Shown one piece after another: positions 26,001 through 34,693 of a stretch of DNA of 64,000 nt. The position numbers were made by a program, and so were the translations under genes. Source of the stretch: JBKQVT01 sp963727245 (GTDB taxonomy: Bacteria > Planctomycetota > Planctomycetia > Pirellulales > Thermoguttaceae). Every line of letters starts with the position of its first letter. The first letter of the stretch is position 1. The stretch spans positions 248,001 to 312,000 of the forward strand of contig CAVSFO010000004.1 of the NCBI GenBank assembly GCA_963727245.1, given 5' to 3'. The notes below the pieces were generated by a model. The model worked only from the letters and a program-made list of their open reading frames with translations, made no database searches and was not told the DNA's origin.

Positions 26001-28687
26001 AGGCCGGCTTGTCGTGTTGCAGAGGGGGAAAGGACGTGGGAAAGAACAGCCTGGGGACTGTCCCAATTTTCGTTCGACGAAAATGGGACTGTCCCCTTCT
26101 GAGCCAGCGAAGGCGTTTTTTCCCAACTGCGGGCGGAGGATTGCTCGTCCTGGCCCGGCGAAGACCGCCGCCGCGGGGCCGGACCGTTCACGTCGGGCCG
26201 AGGCATCTCGTCCTGGCCGTTGTCCAAGTGCGCGATGACCAGGGCCGCGTGCCGCGACTGCGAAGCCAGCGGCGCAATCGCCAGCCCGGGAAGCTCGTCG
26301 TCCAGCCATGCCACCAGGCGAATCTGGCCGGGGCGCAGATCCTTGACTTCCTGGGCGATCGCGATCAGCCCGTGAAGGTCCAATTCACCGGGGACGGCGT
26401 TGCTGGCGGTCCGCGGCGAGCGGTCGCGATCGGCCTTCCACAGCTCGCCGCCGGCAGTGGCCGCCGATTCCAGTTGGAACTCGCCCACCGCGCTGGCGCC
26501 GGCGGGAATCGTGCCCAGCCAGGCGGTTTGCAGCCCGCCCGAGGCGGTCCGCTTCATCACGCCGGCGTCGCGGAGGGTGAACTGCGTCTGGTTGGCGATC
26601 TGGAAGGAGTCCCCCTCCTGCTTCGTGAGGACCAGGGGGTGGGCCAGGTCGATCCAATGCTCGCCGTGGACGAAGCCGATCGAGTTGGAGCCCACGGCGA
26701 AGCCGTCCACCTCCGCGTCGTTGCCGCGGCGATAGGTCACATTGCGGTAACTCTCGCCGAGCATCATGCGGAAGCTGCCCGGGTCGCTGGTGGTCGGAAA
26801 AGGCAGCAGCAGCGAGCCGGGGCTATCGAAGTGGAACTCGTAGCCGGTGGCCAGCGAGGCATACAGGGCCATGTAGCGGGTGACGTGTGCCCGGGGATAG
26901 TCGTTCTGCAGCTCGACCACGGCGACTTCGTTCTGCGCCCGCACGAAACCGATGTCGAGCTGTGCCATGTTGATGACCGTCGCGGTGCAGAGGACGGCGA
27001 TCACCGGGGCGGCGGCCCAGGCCCATTCCACGCGGCCCAGCCAGCGGAAAAAGCACCAGTTCAACGGCACCAGCACCAACACGTACCCGACCAGGACCCA
27101 AACGACGAACATGCGGCCGGGGACCTTGATGCCGGCGGCCTCCTGGAGACTCTGCCGGGCGGCGTTGGCGACGGGGTTGAAGTCGTTCCAGGCGGCCACG
27201 CCCGGCCCGGTCGGCGCATCCAAGTCCTCGCCCTCTTCCAGATCCGGCGGATCGTCGCCCCCGGGGAAGGGAACGCGCGTCCCAGGCTGATAATATTGGA
27301 CGCCTCCCAACGGATCGCCGGCCGACCGCCCGGCACGATGTTTGGCCCACGCGACTCCCGCGTCGCGGGCGAAGAAACGCAGGCGGCTGTTGAGCGTGGG
27401 GTCGCAGGGATCGGGATGGGCGCGGGAGTCGGCCCAACAGATGTCGGGGCCGTCAATACGCTCGGCAAAGGAACGTGGGGGACGCCGCAACAGGCAGCCA
27501 TTGAGCACGCCGTCCCATCCCGGCCAGGAGATCAACTCCGGGACGTACATGGGAAAGGCCGAGACGACGATCCGTCCCCGGCCGACCGCTCGCTCGGCCA
27601 GCAGGTCGCCCGTGTCGGGAAGGAACTGCGCCCGGGGGTCTAATTGCAGGCGGATGCCGACCCAAGGCTTCACGGGGTCCAGCCCGCGGCCACCGAGGCC
27701 CGACCACTGCCTGCTCAACTCGGCGAGATCCGAGGTCTGCAAATTCCGCTCGCCGGCCGAAGTGGCGGGCAAATAGGGCGCCAGGAAGCTGCCGCGCAGG
27801 CCGTCGAGCGTCTCGGGGCCGCTGAGGATCAGTTGCCCGCCCCAATGCAGCCAATCGAGCATGGCCTGCCGCTGATCGGCGTCCAACAGCGTCGCATCGG
27901 CGTCGTCCCAGAGCACGTAAGCGATGCTCGTCCACAGAGAGGCGTAGGAAGGCAGCGGCGGCTGGCGCCCCGGCGGCGCCAAGGTGACGCGATAGTGGGC
28001 CGCGGGGGCCGAGATGGCAATCGAGTCGTGCCGCGGCCGGATCGAATCCAGCCCGCTCAAATACGTGTAGCGCACCGGCCGCCGCGCCAAGACCACGAAA
28101 TGATATTGGTAGGACGGCATCAGCGCCAGCGGCAGGCCGCTTTCGATCAGCCGCCGCCCGCGCAGTTGATAGGTCATGCTCACGTGCCCGCGACCGGGCG
28201 GCACCAGCAACAGCGATTCCAGCGTCTTCGCCTGGCCCTTGGCCAGCAGCACCTGGCGAGTGGTCTTGACCGTGTAGGGGGTGGCCGGCAGAGACACGGG
28301 TCCCTCGGCGTTTTGCCGGCGGTCGGCCAGACTGATTTCCCAGTCGCCCGCGAAATCGAAGTTGTTCATCTTGGCGTCGGCCAGGACGACGCTGGTCCAA
28401 TGCCCGGGCTTCAGGTAGTTGCTGATGCCGACCTGCTCGCTCTCGATGGTGCTATAGCGGCCGCAGGGCCAGCAGATCGGCCCCTTGCACTCGAAATCCT
28501 CCTTGGGCTTTTCCCGCTCCTTTTTGACCCGCTCCTCTTCCGCCCGTTTCTCCGCCGCCGCCTTCTCCTCGGCCGTTTCCTGCCGGCATCCCCGGCAGCC
28601 GCCCAGCGCCAAGAGCAGCAAGACCGCGGCCACCAACGGGCGGCGATATGAGAGGAAGTGTTTCGAGCTTGCCAAGCGTGCCGTCAC
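25997..28687 (-). CDS. Large lipoprotein linked to ABC-2 transporter
   Basis: 896 residues from a GTG with GAGGAGAGG upstream. A lipoprotein signal (LLLLALGGC) is followed by a Lys/Glu-rich coil, a long beta-rich region with a class I glutamine-amidotransferase-like stretch (MLDWLHWGGQLILSGPE), and two hydrophobic helices near residues 570-620. The last ~35 residues (KGTVPFSSNENWDSPQ and on) are encoded by a GGGGACTGTCCC repeat, yet the stop still overlaps the ATPase start by four bases. It probably works with the ABC system at the outer face of the membrane; the exact function is unknown. Confidence 0.75.
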   Translation of the reverse strand: MTARLASSKHFLSYRRPLVAAVLLLLALGGCRGCRQETAEEKAAAEKRAEEERVKKEREKPKEDFECKGPICWPCGRYSTIESEQVGISNYLKPGHWTSVVLADAKMNNFDFAGDWEISLADRRQNAEGPVSLPATPYTVKTTRQVLLAKGQAKTLESLLLVPPGRGHVSMTYQLRGRRLIESGLPLALMPSYQYHFVVLARRPVRYTYLSGLDSIRPRHDSIAISAPAAHYRVTLAPPGRQPPLPSYASLWTSIAYVLWDDADATLLDADQRQAMLDWLHWGGQLILSGPETLDGLRGSFLAPYLPATSAGERNLQTSDLAELSRQWSGLGGRGLDPVKPWVGIRLQLDPRAQFLPDTGDLLAERAVGRGRIVVSAFPMYVPELISWPGWDGVLNGCLLRRPPRSFAERIDGPDICWADSRAHPDPCDPTLNSRLRFFARDAGVAWAKHRAGRSAGDPLGGVQYYQPGTRVPFPGGDDPPDLEEGEDLDAPTGPGVAAWNDFNPVANAARQSLQEAAGIKVPGRMFVVWVLVGYVLVLVPLNWCFFRWLGRVEWAWAAAPVIAVLCTATVINMAQLDIGFVRAQNEVAVVELQNDYPRAHVTRYMALYASLATGYEFHFDSPGSLLLPFPTTSDPGSFRMMLGESYRNVTYRRGNDAEVDGFAVGSNSIGFVHGEHWIDLAHPLVLTKQEGDSFQIANQTQFTLRDAGVMKRTASGGLQTAWLGTIPAGASAVGEFQLESAATAGGELWKADRDRSPRTASNAVPGELDLHGLIAIAQEVKDLRPGQIRLVAWLDDELPGLAIAPLASQSRHAALVIAHLDNGQDEMPRPDVNGPAPRRRSSPGQDEQSSARSWEKTPSLAQKGTVPFSSNENWDSPQAVLSHVLSPSATRQAGL
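26043..26101. repeat. GGGGACTGTCCC inverted repeat, copy 3
   Basis: The arms GGGGACTGTCCCAATTTTCG and CGAAAATGGGACTGTCCCC face each other across about three bases. It is translated as the C-terminus of the lipoprotein at 25997-28687. Confidence 0.85.
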
Positions 28688-28879
28688 CGGAATACCTCTC
28701 CTCAGATGAGCCTATTATGAGTTTAATCGCTTTCGGCCCTGGCGGAAAGGTGGGACGAGAACGGATCGAGGATTGGGCCGAAAGCAGGAAGGGAGAGCTG
28801 GGGGGGGCGCGTGCCGAGTTTCGGTTTCAGCGTTTTGCGGTGGGGGGGTTGCGGCAAGCGGCCCTGGCAGTGTGCTGCC

Positions 28880-29239
28880 GCGCCGGGTGCCACTGGCTAC
28901 GCCAGTGCTTTGGCTTGGACTACTCATCGCTGGGTGCCACTGCTGGCTTGTCCAGCAGTGCCATAGGCCGCGATACTTCAGCACTGCTGGGCAAGCCGGG
29001 CACCGGGCGGAGCCTGGTCATGGCACCCGCGCGACCAGTTCCACAGAGCACTGGCAAAGCCAGTGGCACACTTGCGCGGAAGTTGCGGCTTCAGGCGAGC
29101 TTGGATCGCCGGGTGCCACTGGCTACGCCAGTGCTTTGGCTTGGACTATTCATCGCGTGCCATCCGCGACGGGGCGAAGAATAATCCAGGTTAGGCGACC
29201 AGTTCCACAGAGCACTGGCAAAGCCAGTGGCACACTCGC
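28880..29239. repeat. GTGCCACTGGC repeat block with internal duplication
   Basis: The 560-base gap between the lipoprotein and HD-GYP genes holds no gene. A ~50-base unit starting GCCGGGTGCCACTGGCTACG occurs at about 28879 and 29109. A ~42-base unit with GAGCACTGGCAAAGCCAGTG occurs at about 29031 and 29197. Short GCCACTGGC/GCCAGTGGC palindromes run through both. Confidence 0.8.
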
Positions 29240-29246
29240 GGGACGG

Positions 29247-30449
29247 CTACACCAGTTCCGGGGCCGCGGCAGCGTCCAGGGCCTCGACAAACGTCCGCAC
29301 GTCGCAGCCGTCGACGGCCACAATGGACAAGTCGCCATACAAGGCGAGGTCGATCTCTTCCAGCGAGGGATGGGCGAACCGGCTGCCGTCGGCCGCGCCC
29401 AGGCATTGCACTTTCGGCCGCAGCGGAAAGTCGGCGTTGAAATCGACCACCGCCGCCTCCACGCCGTTGGACAGCGTGACGGTCTGACCGATGGGAAACG
29501 GCGGGACCGTCCGGTAGAAGGCCTCTTCCACCATCGGATCGAAGAACCCGCGGCAGCGGGTCCGCATCTCGTGCAGCACCTGGACCGGCGGCTTGGCCGC
29601 CGAGTAGCAGCGGGCGGTGGTGGCGGCGTCGTAAACGTCGACGATGGTGGCGATGCGGGAGAAGACGGGAATCTGCTTGCCGGCCAGCGGCGGCAGCGTC
29701 TCGCCGCTGGCGTGGTCCACCCGGGCGGGATAGCCGGCGCCGTTGAAGCGCTGATGATGGTTCAACACGATCTGGGCGGCCGAGGCCGGCACGCTCCCCT
29801 TGACCATCTCGTAGCCGAGCGTGGTGTGCTTCTGCATCTCGGCCATCTCTTCGGTCGTCAGCCGCCCCGGCTTGTGCAGGATCGCCGCGGGCACGCGCAT
29901 TTTGCCGATGTCGTGCAGCAGGCATCCCAGGCCCAGCAAGTGCAGCTCCTTGGCCTGCTGCGCCGATTTGTGCCGGCGCTCGTCGATCAGGTAGCGCTCC
30001 AGTTTCATCCCCAGCAGCAAGGACAAGTAGCAAACGTTGGTGGAGTGCGACATCAGGTAGTTGTCGAAGGCGTCGAGCTTCTCGAGGAGGATGTTGCTGC
30101 CGGCGCTGGCCTTGAGAAAATTGAAGAGGTCGAGAATGGAGGACTGGAAATGGACCAGGTCGATCTCGGCCGTGGTGTCGCGGAGGATGGCCTCGAAGTT
30201 CTGCCGCACGTGGACGTAGACTTCGCGCTGCCGCTCGGCCAGCCCCTCGTCGATGACCTCCTCGAGAAATTCCAGCTCCCGGTGCCGGATCCAAACCTCC
30301 AGGATGCCCAGTTGCTGCAGGCGCGGCACCAGGTCCATGGGGATTTCCACGTCCCGCTGCAGCAAGTAGCGGAAGGGATCGTTGGGCAACGGCACCGGCC
30401 TCGCCAAGATCATGCCGGGCCGAATCTTGTGTACGGGGACTCGTAACAT
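29247..30449 (-). CDS. HD-GYP cyclic di-GMP phosphodiesterase-like protein
   Basis: About 400 residues from the ATG at 30449. The HD-GYP domain is complete: SHSTNVCYLS, LLHDIGKMRVP, HTTLGYEMVKG, NHHQRFNGAGYP and IVDVYDAATTARCY supply all metal ligands and the GYP loop. An N-terminal ~140-residue region (RVPVHKIRPGMILARPV) is typical of stand-alone members. Expected to degrade cyclic di-GMP. A C-terminal region of ~80 residues after the domain has no clear assignment. Confidence 0.9.
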   Translation of the reverse strand: MLRVPVHKIRPGMILARPVPLPNDPFRYLLQRDVEIPMDLVPRLQQLGILEVWIRHRELEFLEEVIDEGLAERQREVYVHVRQNFEAILRDTTAEIDLVHFQSSILDLFNFLKASAGSNILLEKLDAFDNYLMSHSTNVCYLSLLLGMKLERYLIDERRHKSAQQAKELHLLGLGCLLHDIGKMRVPAAILHKPGRLTTEEMAEMQKHTTLGYEMVKGSVPASAAQIVLNHHQRFNGAGYPARVDHASGETLPPLAGKQIPVFSRIATIVDVYDAATTARCYSAAKPPVQVLHEMRTRCRGFFDPMVEEAFYRTVPPFPIGQTVTLSNGVEAAVVDFNADFPLRPKVQCLGAADGSRFAHPSLEEIDLALYGDLSIVAVDGCDVRTFVEALDAAAAPELV

Positions 30450-30595
30450 CGTCCGACGACCGCCGGAGTGGACGAAACAGAACACGACCTAACCAAAGGT
30501 AGCTTACTTTTCCGCGGCGGACAAACGGCGGTTTATGCGGACGGTAGCGGTCGTGGCGGCTCTTAGAACGTGATTTGAAATGGCAAGCGACAGGT

Positions 30596-30713
30596 CCCCT
30601 CTCCCTCCGGGAGAGGGTTAGGGTGAGGGCAGCAAGGTCGAGAAACGTCGGCTTAGCCGGGCCATAGCGACAATCACCCTCACCCCCGTCCCCTCTCCCA
30701 AAGGGAGAGGGGA
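30596..30713. repeat. CCCTCTCCC/GGGAGAGGG palindrome pair
   Basis: Two facing modules (CCCTCTCCCTCCGGGAGAGG and CCCTCTCCCAAAGGGAGAGG) enclose about 60 bases between the HD-GYP and monooxygenase genes. Confidence 0.8.
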
Positions 30714-30731
30714 GAATTTCAAAACACCTTC

Positions 30732-31040
30732 TTACGCCGGCTGCAGGATCTGCAGAACCAGGCCCACGCGCATGGATTCCGTGTCCGCGAAGAACTTCTG
30801 CATGTGGGGCGTCGCCAGGTGGGCTGCCAGCGCGGCCGGGCTCTGCCACTTCTCCACCACGGTCACGGTGTTCGGGCGGAGCGGCTCCTGGCCGGGAATG
30901 CCCAGGGCCGCGTCGATCATCGGGCCGTATTCCAGGCAGCCGGCCTCGGCCAGCACGGTGGGCACGAGCTTGCGAAAGACGGTCAAAAACTCTTCCCGTC
31001 GGCCTGCGGCCACTTCAATCGCTGCGATGACGCGGATCAT
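30732..31040 (-). CDS. Antibiotic biosynthesis monooxygenase (ABM) family protein
   Basis: 102 residues with the dimeric alpha-beta barrel ABM pattern: MIRVIAAIEVAAGRREEF, EAGCLEYGP, TVTVVEKWQSPAALAAHLAT and HMQKFF. Family members are often quinol or small-aromatic monooxygenases that need no cofactor, but many are uncharacterised. It stands alone on the minus strand with repeats on its downstream side. No specific substrate can be assigned. Confidence 0.88.
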   Translation of the reverse strand: MIRVIAAIEVAAGRREEFLTVFRKLVPTVLAEAGCLEYGPMIDAALGIPGQEPLRPNTVTVVEKWQSPAALAAHLATPHMQKFFADTESMRVGLVLQILQPA

Positions 31041-31298
31041 GGCAAGGGGCTCCTTGAAAACGATGGGGAGATGTTGAGATCGCGGTTCAATTTAACACGT
31101 TGTTGCGGCCACCGGTAGCGGGAGCCGCGATGGCGACACTTCCCCCTCGCGCTGGGTATGCTGCTCGCCGTGGGATCGCCGCCGCCGGTTTTCTAGTGCC
31201 CTGCCCTCTCGGGGCGACGACGTGCCGGGTATAATAAGAGGGAGAAAATCGGCCACTCCTTCGGAGTGAATCGCGCGAACCAAGCCAGTGAGGCTGAC

Positions 31299-31535
31299 AT
31301 GCCCGAGGTCTTTCGCCTGGAAGGCTATGTTTTCTTCTTCTATGCCAATGAGGGGAATGAACCGCTTCACGTCCATGTGCGGAGGGCCGGCGGCTTTGCC
31401 AAGTTCTGGATCGAGCCCGTCCTGCTCGATCATTCCCAGGGCATGAAAACCAAGGAGCTGGCCCGGGCCGAGGAACTGATTGGTCAGAATATCGAGGTGA
31501 TCCGGAGGAAATGGAATGAAGTATTCAATCCTTGA
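31299..31535 (+). CDS. DUF4160 domain protein
   Basis: 78 residues from the ATG at 31299. The core MPEVFRLEGYVFFFYANEGN with EPLHVHVRR is the DUF4160 signature. It overlaps the next gene (DUF2442) by 20 bases; this pair is common in bacteria and has been suggested to be a toxin-antitoxin-like module, without firm proof. A TATAAT box lies about 64 bases upstream of the start. Confidence 0.88.
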   Translation: MPEVFRLEGYVFFFYANEGNEPLHVHVRRAGGFAKFWIEPVLLDHSQGMKTKELARAEELIGQNIEVIRRKWNEVFNP

Positions 31536-31770
31536 ACTTGACACCTGTGCAGTCGCGGCGTCTGCGGAAAACGGCGTGGTTTGCGTGCGGCTCAAGGACG
31601 GCCGTGAGATCCGTTTTCCAGCATCAAAGAACCGCCGTTTGCGCGACGCCACCCCGGAGCAATTGGGCCGAATCGAGATCATCTGCAACGGCACCGGCCT
31701 GCACTGGCCCGACCTGGATGAAGACTTGTCGGTCTTGGGGATTCTTGAGGGCCGATTGGGGCTGCTCTGA
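31516..31770 (+). CDS. DUF2442 domain protein
   Basis: 84 residues, partner of the overlapping DUF4160 gene. Segments VCVRLKDGREIRFPAS, LRDATPEQLGRIEI and GLHWPDLDEDLSVLGIL match the family. The 20-base overlap points to coupled translation. It faces hicA convergently with a gap of about 40 bases. Confidence 0.88.
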   Translation: MKYSILELDTCAVAASAENGVVCVRLKDGREIRFPASKNRRLRDATPEQLGRIEIICNGTGLHWPDLDEDLSVLGILEGRLGLL

Positions 31771-31811
31771 GGCGCAGGTCAGTCGCACGCAGCGCGGCCC
31801 TCTTGCCCTTC

Positions 31812-31997
31812 TTACGGCGATTCAATCCCCAGGTCCCGGCATATTTTCCGAATCAGGAAATCGCTGATCTCGCTATGCCGTGGCACCGCCGAACGGCGGT
31901 TGTTCGTCGGGTTGGCCCACCAGGAATGCTTGGCGCCCTCCCGCGCGAGGAGGCAGCCTCGGGCGCTCAAGTGGGCGATGAGGTCGCGTCGCTTCAC
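31812..31997 (-). CDS. hicA: HicA-type mRNA interferase toxin
   Basis: 61 residues, full length for HicA. MKRRDLIAHLSARGCLLARE and GAKHSWWANP, with the catalytic His, followed by SAVPRH and RKICRDLGI, are the dsRBD-like HicA fold. It lies downstream of hicB with a four-base overlap, so the antitoxin gene comes first, the less common order. Confidence 0.93.
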   Translation of the reverse strand: MKRRDLIAHLSARGCLLAREGAKHSWWANPTNNRRSAVPRHSEISDFLIRKICRDLGIESP

Positions 31998-32209
31998 ACG
32001 AGGATGCTTTCTTCTTGAAAGTCGCCCTGGACCGCGCCCAACGCATCGGCGCGATTCATTTCGATTGCCTCCCGCAAGGCCGAGCGCAAGTTATCGAGAA
32101 GCTCTTCGCGGGTAGCGCCCTGCGAGTTCACGCCCGGGATCTCTTCGATCCATCCAATCCACCATGGGCCGTCGCGCTGAATCGCGGCAGTGAAAGGGCC
32201 AGCCATCAT
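31994..32209 (-). CDS. hicB: HicB-type antitoxin
   Basis: 71 residues with the HicB RNase-H-like fold: AIQRDGPWWIGWIEEIPGVN and GATREELLDNLRSALREAIE. No DNA-binding domain is fused at the C-terminus, so it belongs to the short HicB form. GGAGG lies 5 or 8 bases before two adjacent ATGs (32209 or 32206). It neutralises HicA encoded right after it. Confidence 0.92.
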   Translation of the reverse strand: MMAGPFTAAIQRDGPWWIGWIEEIPGVNSQGATREELLDNLRSALREAIEMNRADALGAVQGDFQEESILV

Positions 32210-32349
32210 CGCATCCTCCGAAAGAACCCATTGTCCTCTGGTCCAGTCTACGCCGTGCGAGCAAGTGAGTCAATACGTGGCCGATTCGGTTATGGCCCTT
32301 GGAGACGGATCCACAACGAACCGCCGCGATGAACGCGACGCCCCGCTTC

Positions 32350-33891
32350 TTAGGACGCCGGCCCTTGGGCCAATTCGATCGCCTTCAACAGCCCGCGGGC
32401 CTTGTTGAGCGTCTCCTGCCACTCGCACTCCGGCACGCTGTCGGCCACCAGGCCGGCGCCGGCCTGCACGTACGCCTTCTCGCCCTGCACGACCACCGTC
32501 CGCAAGGCGATGCAGGTGTCCATGTTGCCGTTGAAGTCGACGTAGCCGACGGCGCCGGCATAGGGACCGCGGCGATGCGGCTCCAATTCGTCGATGATTT
32601 CCATGGCGCGGACCTTCGGGGCACCGGACACGGTGCCGGCGGGCAGGCAGGCCTGCAAGGCGTCGAAGGCCCCCTTGCCCGCCGCTAACTCGCCGCTAAC
32701 GTTCGAGGTGATGTGCATGACGTGGCTGTAACGCTCGATGGTCATGACGTCGTCGACGCGGACCGAGCGGTAGCGGCAGACGCGGCCCACGTCGTTGCGG
32801 CCCAGATCGACCAGCATGACGTGCTCGGCCCGCTCCTTGGGATCGGCCAGCAACTCTTCGGCCAGGCGGAGGTCTTCCTCCTCGGTGGCGCCGCGGCGCC
32901 GCGTGCCGGCCAAGGGACGGACCGTAACCTGCCCGTCGATCACGCGGACCATCACTTCCGGCGAGCTGCCCACCAGCGTCACGCTCGGCGTCCGCACGTA
33001 GAACATGAACGGGCTGGGATTGACCACCCGCAAGGTGCGATAGATCTCGAACGGGTGCGCTGTCAGCGGCACCTCCAAGCGCTGGCTGAGGACGACCTGG
33101 AAGATGTCGCCGGCGCGGATGTACTCCACGCATTTCCGCACCGCCTGCTCGAATTGCGGCTGGGTGAAATTCGACGTATAGTCCAGCCGCAGTTCGCCGC
33201 CGGGGCGAATGTCCCGCAACTCGACGCCGGCGGGCCCCCGGGCAAGCTGCTCGACCAGCCGGTCGACGCGCCGCCGGGCATCGTCGTAGGCCGCGGCCGC
33301 CGTGACTCCGGGCTGGTCCAGCCGCGCCATCGCCACCACGATGATCATCTTCGACACGTGGTCGAATACCACCATCTGGTCGTAGAAGGCGAAGGCCATG
33401 TCGGGCACGTGGCGGTCGTCGGGCGGGGCCTTGGGCAGCCGCTCAAAGTAGCGGACCGTGTCGTAGCCGGCGTAGCCGACGGCGCCGCTGCAAAAGTGCG
33501 GCAGCTCGGCAAGCCGGACCGCCCGGATCGCCTCCACCCGCCGCCGCAACTCGTCCAGCGGATTGTCGCACTCGAACTGCCGCGTCACCAAGGTCGGCGC
33601 GCCCGAGGCGGAAACGCCGCTGTGGGCGTTGGTGGTGACGCGCGGGCCGTAGGCCTCGATCTCGAAGAAGGGCTCGGTGGCCAGGAAGCTGTAGCGACCG
33701 ACCTTCTCGCCTCCCACCACGCTCTCGAACAGGCAGGCGCAGCGGCCGGCGTCGATCTTGTGGAAGGCGCTGACCGGAGTGAGCGAGTCGCTGGTGAGCC
33801 GCCGAAAAACCGGCACCAACCGGCCCCCTTGGGCCAATTCCGCGAAGGTCGGGAAGTCCGGATAGTGCGGGGAAGTAGGGGTCGCCGTCAT
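32350..33891 (-). CDS. trpE: Anthranilate synthase component I
   Basis: 513 residues from the ATG at 33891. The chorismate-binding core is complete: IFQVVLSQRLEVPL, PSPFMFYVR, LVGSSPE, RPLAGTRRRG, EHVMLVDLGRND and GTVSGAPKVRAMEIIDELE. An N-terminal region with LTPVSAF is the likely tryptophan feedback site. It makes anthranilate from chorismate with a glutaminase subunit not encoded here. It is a single gene with no adjacent trp gene, divergent from mcsA. Confidence 0.95.
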   Translation of the reverse strand: MTATPTSPHYPDFPTFAELAQGGRLVPVFRRLTSDSLTPVSAFHKIDAGRCACLFESVVGGEKVGRYSFLATEPFFEIEAYGPRVTTNAHSGVSASGAPTLVTRQFECDNPLDELRRRVEAIRAVRLAELPHFCSGAVGYAGYDTVRYFERLPKAPPDDRHVPDMAFAFYDQMVVFDHVSKMIIVVAMARLDQPGVTAAAAYDDARRRVDRLVEQLARGPAGVELRDIRPGGELRLDYTSNFTQPQFEQAVRKCVEYIRAGDIFQVVLSQRLEVPLTAHPFEIYRTLRVVNPSPFMFYVRTPSVTLVGSSPEVMVRVIDGQVTVRPLAGTRRRGATEEEDLRLAEELLADPKERAEHVMLVDLGRNDVGRVCRYRSVRVDDVMTIERYSHVMHITSNVSGELAAGKGAFDALQACLPAGTVSGAPKVRAMEIIDELEPHRRGPYAGAVGYVDFNGNMDTCIALRTVVVQGEKAYVQAGAGLVADSVPECEWQETLNKARGLLKAIELAQGPAS

Positions 33892-34082
33892 CGCAGGACC
33901 TTGCCGGGCTGCTCGTTGGCGCGGCACTCCGCCAGCCGTGGCACGCGGGAAGGAGTAGCCGCAAATGGGAACCACCGCAATAGCTTACCACCACCGGCGC
34001 CCAGTGGCAACGACCGCTTTCGGCCGCTGGGCCGGCCAAAACGGCCCTCCAGTGGCCTGGCGGGGTGCGGCCGGCCTCCCGG

Positions 34083-34111
34083 TTGACTCCTATTTGCGGC
34101 TGCGTTACAAT
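34083..34111 (+). promoter_or_regulatory. Sigma-70-type promoter of mcsA
   Basis: TTGACT at 34083-34088 and TACAAT at 34106-34111 with a 17-base spacer, about 46 bases before the mcsA start. Confidence 0.8.
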
Positions 34112-34157
34112 CCCTTTGGAGCAAGAGACCATACGGGGCCCAGGGAGCCGCGGCAGC

Positions 34158-34679
34158 ATGAAATGTCAGCAATGTGAGAAGGCGGCGACGTTCCACATCA
34201 CGGAGCTTACCGGCGGCAAACCGCAAGAGTTGCACCTCTGCGAGGACCACGCGCGGCAGTATCTCACCTCGTCGGCCAGCGAGCCAGCCAGCGTCGGCAG
34301 CATGGCGGCGGCCCTGGCCCAGCAGATGGCCCAGCAAATGGCCGTCGGCCAGACCGCCGAGGAATTGGCGCAGGTGGACCAACAGGCCTGCCCGGTCTGC
34401 GGGATGACGTTTTTCGAGTTTCGCAGCCACGGCCGCTTGGGCTGCCCGCACGACTACGTGGCCTTCAAGGCGCAGTTGGAGCCGCTGATCTTGAATATTC
34501 ACGGTGAAGGCGAGCACGTGGGGAAGCGTCCGCGGCAGACGCCGGCCGACAGCCAGCGCCGCACCCAGTTGATCAAGCTCCGGCGGGAGATGAAAGAAGC
34601 CATCGAGGGCGAGAAGTATGAACGCGCCTCGGAACTCCGCGACGAGATCCGGCGCATCGAAACCGAGCGGTCCTCTTGA
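34158..34679 (+). CDS. mcsA: McsA-like zinc-finger activator protein
   Basis: 173 residues from the ATG at 34158. Two zinc-finger regions (MKCQQC with HLCEDH, and CPVCGM with GCPHD) are followed by a C-terminal UvrB/UvrC motif (LIKLRREMKEAIEGEKYERA). This is the McsA layout; McsA activates the protein arginine kinase McsB, encoded 14 bases downstream. No ctsR or clpC gene is adjacent in this window. Confidence 0.88.
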   Translation: MKCQQCEKAATFHITELTGGKPQELHLCEDHARQYLTSSASEPASVGSMAAALAQQMAQQMAVGQTAEELAQVDQQACPVCGMTFFEFRSHGRLGCPHDYVAFKAQLEPLILNIHGEGEHVGKRPRQTPADSQRRTQLIKLRREMKEAIEGEKYERASELRDEIRRIETERSS

Positions 34680-34693
34680 GCGGGGCAGTTGCC

